From assembly GCF_014203705.1 (NCBI RefSeq), contig NZ_JACHJR010000001.1, positions 8,060,001 through 8,124,000 of the forward strand: a stretch of DNA of 64,000 nucleotides, in the 5' to 3' direction. This stretch comes from Kitasatospora gansuensis. Lineage in GTDB: Bacteria > Actinomycetota > Actinomycetes > Streptomycetales > Streptomycetaceae. Each line of letters begins with the position of its first letter. Within the stretch, counting starts at the first letter, position 1. Under the pieces are notes generated by a model. It had not been told where the DNA came from and made no database searches. It worked only from the letters and a program-made list of their open reading frames with translations. Below, piece after piece: positions 61,407 to 64,000 of this stretch. The position numbers and the translations under genes are program-made.

Positions 61407-61922
61407 ATGAGCACCGTTTCGACCCCCACCACCCAGGCCGCCCCGCAGCTGTCCTCGCGGATGACCGACCCGACGGAGCTGATCCCGGAGCTGAAGGAGG
61501 TGTCCGCGGCGCTGTTCAAGGCGACCGGCAACCGCTCGGTGCCGCGCACCACCATCGGCCTGGTCCAGCTGCGCGCCGGGCAGATCGTCGGCAACACCTA
61601 CCTGACCGTCCTGAACACCGGCCTGCTGCGCAAGGCCGGCGAGACCGACCAGCGGCTCACCGCGCTGCCGTCCTGGCGGGACGCGACGTACTTCACCGAC
61701 GCCGAACGGGCGGCCCTCGCGCTGGTCGAGGCCGTCCTGCTGCCCAACCCGCACGGCGAGCGGGTCTCGGACGAGCTCTACGCCGAGGCGGCCCGGCACT
61801 ACGACCCGAAGGCGCTGGCCACCCTCACCGTGGCGATCGGCCAGGTCAACTTCTTCATCCCGCTCGCGCTGATCGGCAAGCCGCTGCCGGTGGACAACTT
61901 CAGCACCGAGCAGTGGACCTGA
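61407..61922 (+). CDS. AhpD-like carboxymuconolactone decarboxylase family protein without the catalytic cysteines
   Basis: 171 residues from an ATG at 61407. The helical fold is typical: TELIPELKEVSAALFKATGN, TTIGLVQLRAGQIVGNTYLT, GETDQRLTALPSWRDATYFT and ERAALALVEAVLL. The family active site is a CxxC...H in the position of IVGNTYLTVLN; here both cysteines and the His are replaced (N, L, N). The fold is kept, so a structural or ligand-binding role is more likely than peroxide reduction. It is divergent from gadB. Confidence 0.85.
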   Translation: MSTVSTPTTQAAPQLSSRMTDPTELIPELKEVSAALFKATGNRSVPRTTIGLVQLRAGQIVGNTYLTVLNTGLLRKAGETDQRLTALPSWRDATYFTDAERAALALVEAVLLPNPHGERVSDELYAEAARHYDPKALATLTVAIGQVNFFIPLALIGKPLPVDNFSTEQWT

Positions 61923-61933
61923 CCTCTCGTGCG

Positions 61934-61970
61934 GTGGCCGCCGCAGGTGCCGGGCACCTGCGGCGGCCAC
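61934..61970 (+). terminator. Long perfect hairpin after the AhpD-like gene
   Basis: A 17-bp perfect stem (61934-61950 with 61954-61970) closes a 3-base loop, 12 bp after the stop codon. Confidence 0.85.
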
Positions 61971-62087
61971 GGCCCCACGGACAGTTGGGCAACCGTTCAC
62001 AGGAGGACCACCCGCCGGGGGTGGCCCATTCGGTCGGGTCCGGGACCCTCGTCCCGCCCTGACGCAACAAAACCTGGGACGGACATC

Positions 62088-63503
62088 GTGATCGAATCGC
62101 CCGCACACCGGTGGCACCGCAGTCTCCCGCTCCTGCTCGTGGCCGGACTGGCGCTGGCCGCCGGCACCCTGACGGTGGGTCCGGCCCACGCGGCCCCGGC
62201 GGACGACATCCGGATCAACGAGGTGGTGACCACCGGGACCGTCAACGACTCGGTGGAGCTGTACAACAAGGGCACCGCGACGATCGACATATCGGGCTGG
62301 ATCCTCAAGGACGACAACAACAGCTCGTCGTACAAGGTCGCCGCCGGCACCAGCCTGGCCCCCGGCGCGTTCCGCGCCTTCGACGTGCACGGCTCCTTCG
62401 GCCTGGGCTCCGCCGACAAGGCGCGGCTGTACCTGGCGGACGGCAGCACCCTGGTCGACAGCTTCAGCTGGACCTCGCACTCCGCCCCGTCCTGGTCGCG
62501 CTGCGCCGACGGCACCGGCGCGTTCAAGGCGACCGCCCTCACGCTCGGCGCCGCGAACTCCTGCGGCGGCAGCGGCGGCGGCACGCCCGTGGCCTGGCCG
62601 GGCAGTGGCTCGGTGACCACCGCCGACGCCGCCAACGTCTTCGGCCAGGACCTCAGCGGCCTCTACCAGGAAGGCGCCGTGATGTGGGGCGCCCAGAACT
62701 CCGGGAAGCTCTGGCGGCTGGTCGGCAACGGCTCCGGCGGGTGGCAGCCGGACACCGCGAACGGGTGGTCGGCGGGCAAGACGCTGCGCTTCCCGGGCGG
62801 CTCGGGCACCGCGGACAGCGAGGGCGTCACGCTCACCGGCGCGGGCGCCGCGGGCGGGGTGTTCGTCGCCAGCGAGCGCAACGGCGACGTCTCCGGCACC
62901 AGCCGGCTGTCCGTTCTCCGCTACGACGTCAGCGGGACCGGCTCCACGCTGACCGCCACCCGGGAGTGGAACCTCACCTCCGACCTGCCGGCCGTCGGCT
63001 CCAACGCCGGCTTCGAGGCCATCACCTGGGTCCCCGACAGCTACCTGACCGGCGCGGGCTTCAAGGACGCCACGACCGGCGCCGCCTACGACCCGGCCGG
63101 CTACGGCGCGCACACCGGCGGGGTGTTCTTCGTCGGCGTCGAGGGCACCGGCGCGGTCCACGGCTACGTCCTGCTGGACACCGGCGGCTACACCCGGATC
63201 GCCACCGTCGGCAGCGGCATGACCGGCGTCATGGAGCTCCAGTGGGAGCCGCAGGCCAACCGCCTCTGGGTGGTCTGCGACGACACCTGCAACGGCCAGC
63301 ACCGCACCCTGCAGGTCGACACCTCCGGCGTCTTCGCCACCACCGCCGTGTACAACCGCCCCAGCGGCATGGCCAACCTGAACAACGAGGGCTTCTCGGT
63401 GGCCGGCGCCGCTGAGTGCGTCAGCGGTTCGAAGCCGGTCTACTGGTCCGACGACAGCAACACCGGCGGCCACGCGCTGCGCAAGGGCAGCATCACCTGC
63501 TGA
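62088..63503 (+). CDS. Secreted lamin-tail-domain protein
   Basis: 471 residues from a GTG. A signal peptide (SLPLLLVAGLALAAGTLTV, cleavage after AHA) leads to a lamin-tail domain at about 40-150 (IRINEVVTTGTVNDSVELYN, ISGWILKDDNNSSSYKVAAG). The C-terminal 300 residues form a beta-propeller-like domain with repeated strands (LRFPGGSGTADSEGVTLT, GVFFVGVEGTGAVHGYVL, VMELQWEPQANRLWVVCDD). Extracellular proteins of this kind are often phosphatases or nucleases, but no catalytic motif is evident. A perfect hairpin (63518-63553) follows. Confidence 0.82.
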   Translation: MIESPAHRWHRSLPLLLVAGLALAAGTLTVGPAHAAPADDIRINEVVTTGTVNDSVELYNKGTATIDISGWILKDDNNSSSYKVAAGTSLAPGAFRAFDVHGSFGLGSADKARLYLADGSTLVDSFSWTSHSAPSWSRCADGTGAFKATALTLGAANSCGGSGGGTPVAWPGSGSVTTADAANVFGQDLSGLYQEGAVMWGAQNSGKLWRLVGNGSGGWQPDTANGWSAGKTLRFPGGSGTADSEGVTLTGAGAAGGVFVASERNGDVSGTSRLSVLRYDVSGTGSTLTATREWNLTSDLPAVGSNAGFEAITWVPDSYLTGAGFKDATTGAAYDPAGYGAHTGGVFFVGVEGTGAVHGYVLLDTGGYTRIATVGSGMTGVMELQWEPQANRLWVVCDDTCNGQHRTLQVDTSGVFATTAVYNRPSGMANLNNEGFSVAGAAECVSGSKPVYWSDDSNTGGHALRKGSITC

Positions 63504-63517
63504 CCACCCGTCACCCC

Positions 63518-63553
63518 ACCGCGGCCCCGCCCCCACCAGAGCGGGGCCGCGGT
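63518..63553 (+). terminator. Hairpin after the lamin-tail gene
   Basis: A 13-bp perfect stem (63518-63530 with 63541-63553) and a 10-base loop, 15 bp after the stop codon. Confidence 0.85.
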
Positions 63554-63706
63554 GCTGTGCGGGCGGACCGGTGTGTCGCTCGGGTTCACCCGGCTGCGCC
63601 GCGATGTCGCCCGTTCGGCCGCTGACGCTGCGTCATCACCGCTGGCAGCATGGTGGCGCCACGCAGGAGCGGCCCGGTGGGACGCATGCGGACCGGAGGG
63701 TGTTGC

Positions 63707-64000
63707 ATGGACGAGCTGCCAGGGCGGGTCGAGGCGCCGGAGGGCGCGGGCGGCTCCTACGCGGGCCACCGCGTCCTGCTGACGTACCGCAGGTCCGTAC
63801 CGCTGGCCGCCGCCGGGGACGGTCGGCCGGTCGAGGCGTTCGAGCTGGCGGACGCCGCCTCCGCCCCGCTCGCCGAGGACGGGCGGTTCCGGCTGACAGT
63901 GGCCGACCTCGCCGGGATCCGTCCGCCGCTGGAGATCGCGGTGCTCGCGCCCTCCGGTGCGGTGGTGCACCAACAGGAGCTGGACGCGGGCGAGTTGACC
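63707..64000 (+). CDS. Hypothetical protein, N-terminal part (runs off the window)
   Basis: 98 codons from an ATG at 63707 with GGAGGG upstream. Visible sequence is acidic and beta-rich (SYAGHRVLLTYRRSVPLAAA, LTVADLAGIRPPLEIAVLAP), without signal peptide or membrane helix. I do not recognise it, and the remainder is outside the window. Confidence 0.55.
   Translation, partial: MDELPGRVEAPEGAGGSYAGHRVLLTYRRSVPLAAAGDGRPVEAFELADAASAPLAEDGRFRLTVADLAGIRPPLEIAVLAPSGAVVHQQELDAGELT

Overview
The window is about 64 kb of very GC-rich actinobacterial chromosome. Third codon positions are strongly G/C, starts are often GTG, many genes overlap by ATGA or GTGA, and there is an SsgA-like cell-division protein, a DUF2690 membrane regulator, a Scr1/DUF6879 gene set and mycothiol-type enzymes. 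Together these point to the Streptomycetaceae (Streptomyces or Kitasatospora). I saw no rRNA, tRNA or CRISPR array.

Layout. 1-6.5 kb is a mobile and decayed region: the 5' part of a quinone-reductase-like gene, a serine recombinase, a truncated IS21 istA, a complete 2.8-kb ISL3-type transposon with terminal repeats, an 8-bp target duplication and a barstar-like passenger, and remnants of phage tail genes (tape-measure end and distal-tail protein) around a small secreted protein gene. 6.5-20.8 kb is mostly ordinary chromosome: an amino-acid permease, GlxA-type and DJ-1 proteins, a ComB phosphatase, two acetyltransferases, a PadR/FAD-monooxygenase operon, a SIMPL protein, a secreted endonuclease I, a mycothiol-dependent enzyme, a serine hydrolase and a MerR regulator.

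20.85-27.3 kb is a tightly coupled operon whose products look like a MoxR AAA+ ATPase, a small bpX5-like protein, a vWA/beta-propeller protein and a large membrane-anchored bpX6/beta-propeller protein. This matches the MoxR-vWA-beta-propeller ternary systems proposed from comparative genomics to act in biological conflict. A 29-codon ORF couples the second and third genes.

27.3-50.5 kb holds a UvrA-like ABC ATPase, an AraC/VOC pair, an SsgA-like protein, a sigma-factor/membrane-protein/penicillin-binding-protein set, a Ser/Thr kinase coupled to an FHA-wHTH protein, a TetR regulator, a secreted C39-like protein with four SH3-like repeats, a six-gene minus-strand run (two small secreted proteins, an anchored protein, a lipoprotein and an ABC exporter pair), a DUF2690 regulator, an L,D-transpeptidase and a YwqJ-like deaminase. 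Envelope and secretion functions dominate.

51-57.4 kb is a second accessory zone: a Scr1/DUF6879-type cluster ending in an IS982-family element that carries a passenger gene between 22-bp perfect inverted repeats, then ISL3 transposase debris split around a small gene, and a 22-bp repeat flanking an SDR gene. 57.4-64 kb returns to chromosome: a small ABM-like protein, a quinone oxidoreductase divergent from a MarR regulator, glutamate decarboxylase, an AhpD-like protein without its catalytic cysteines, a secreted lamin-tail protein and a gene cut by the window end.
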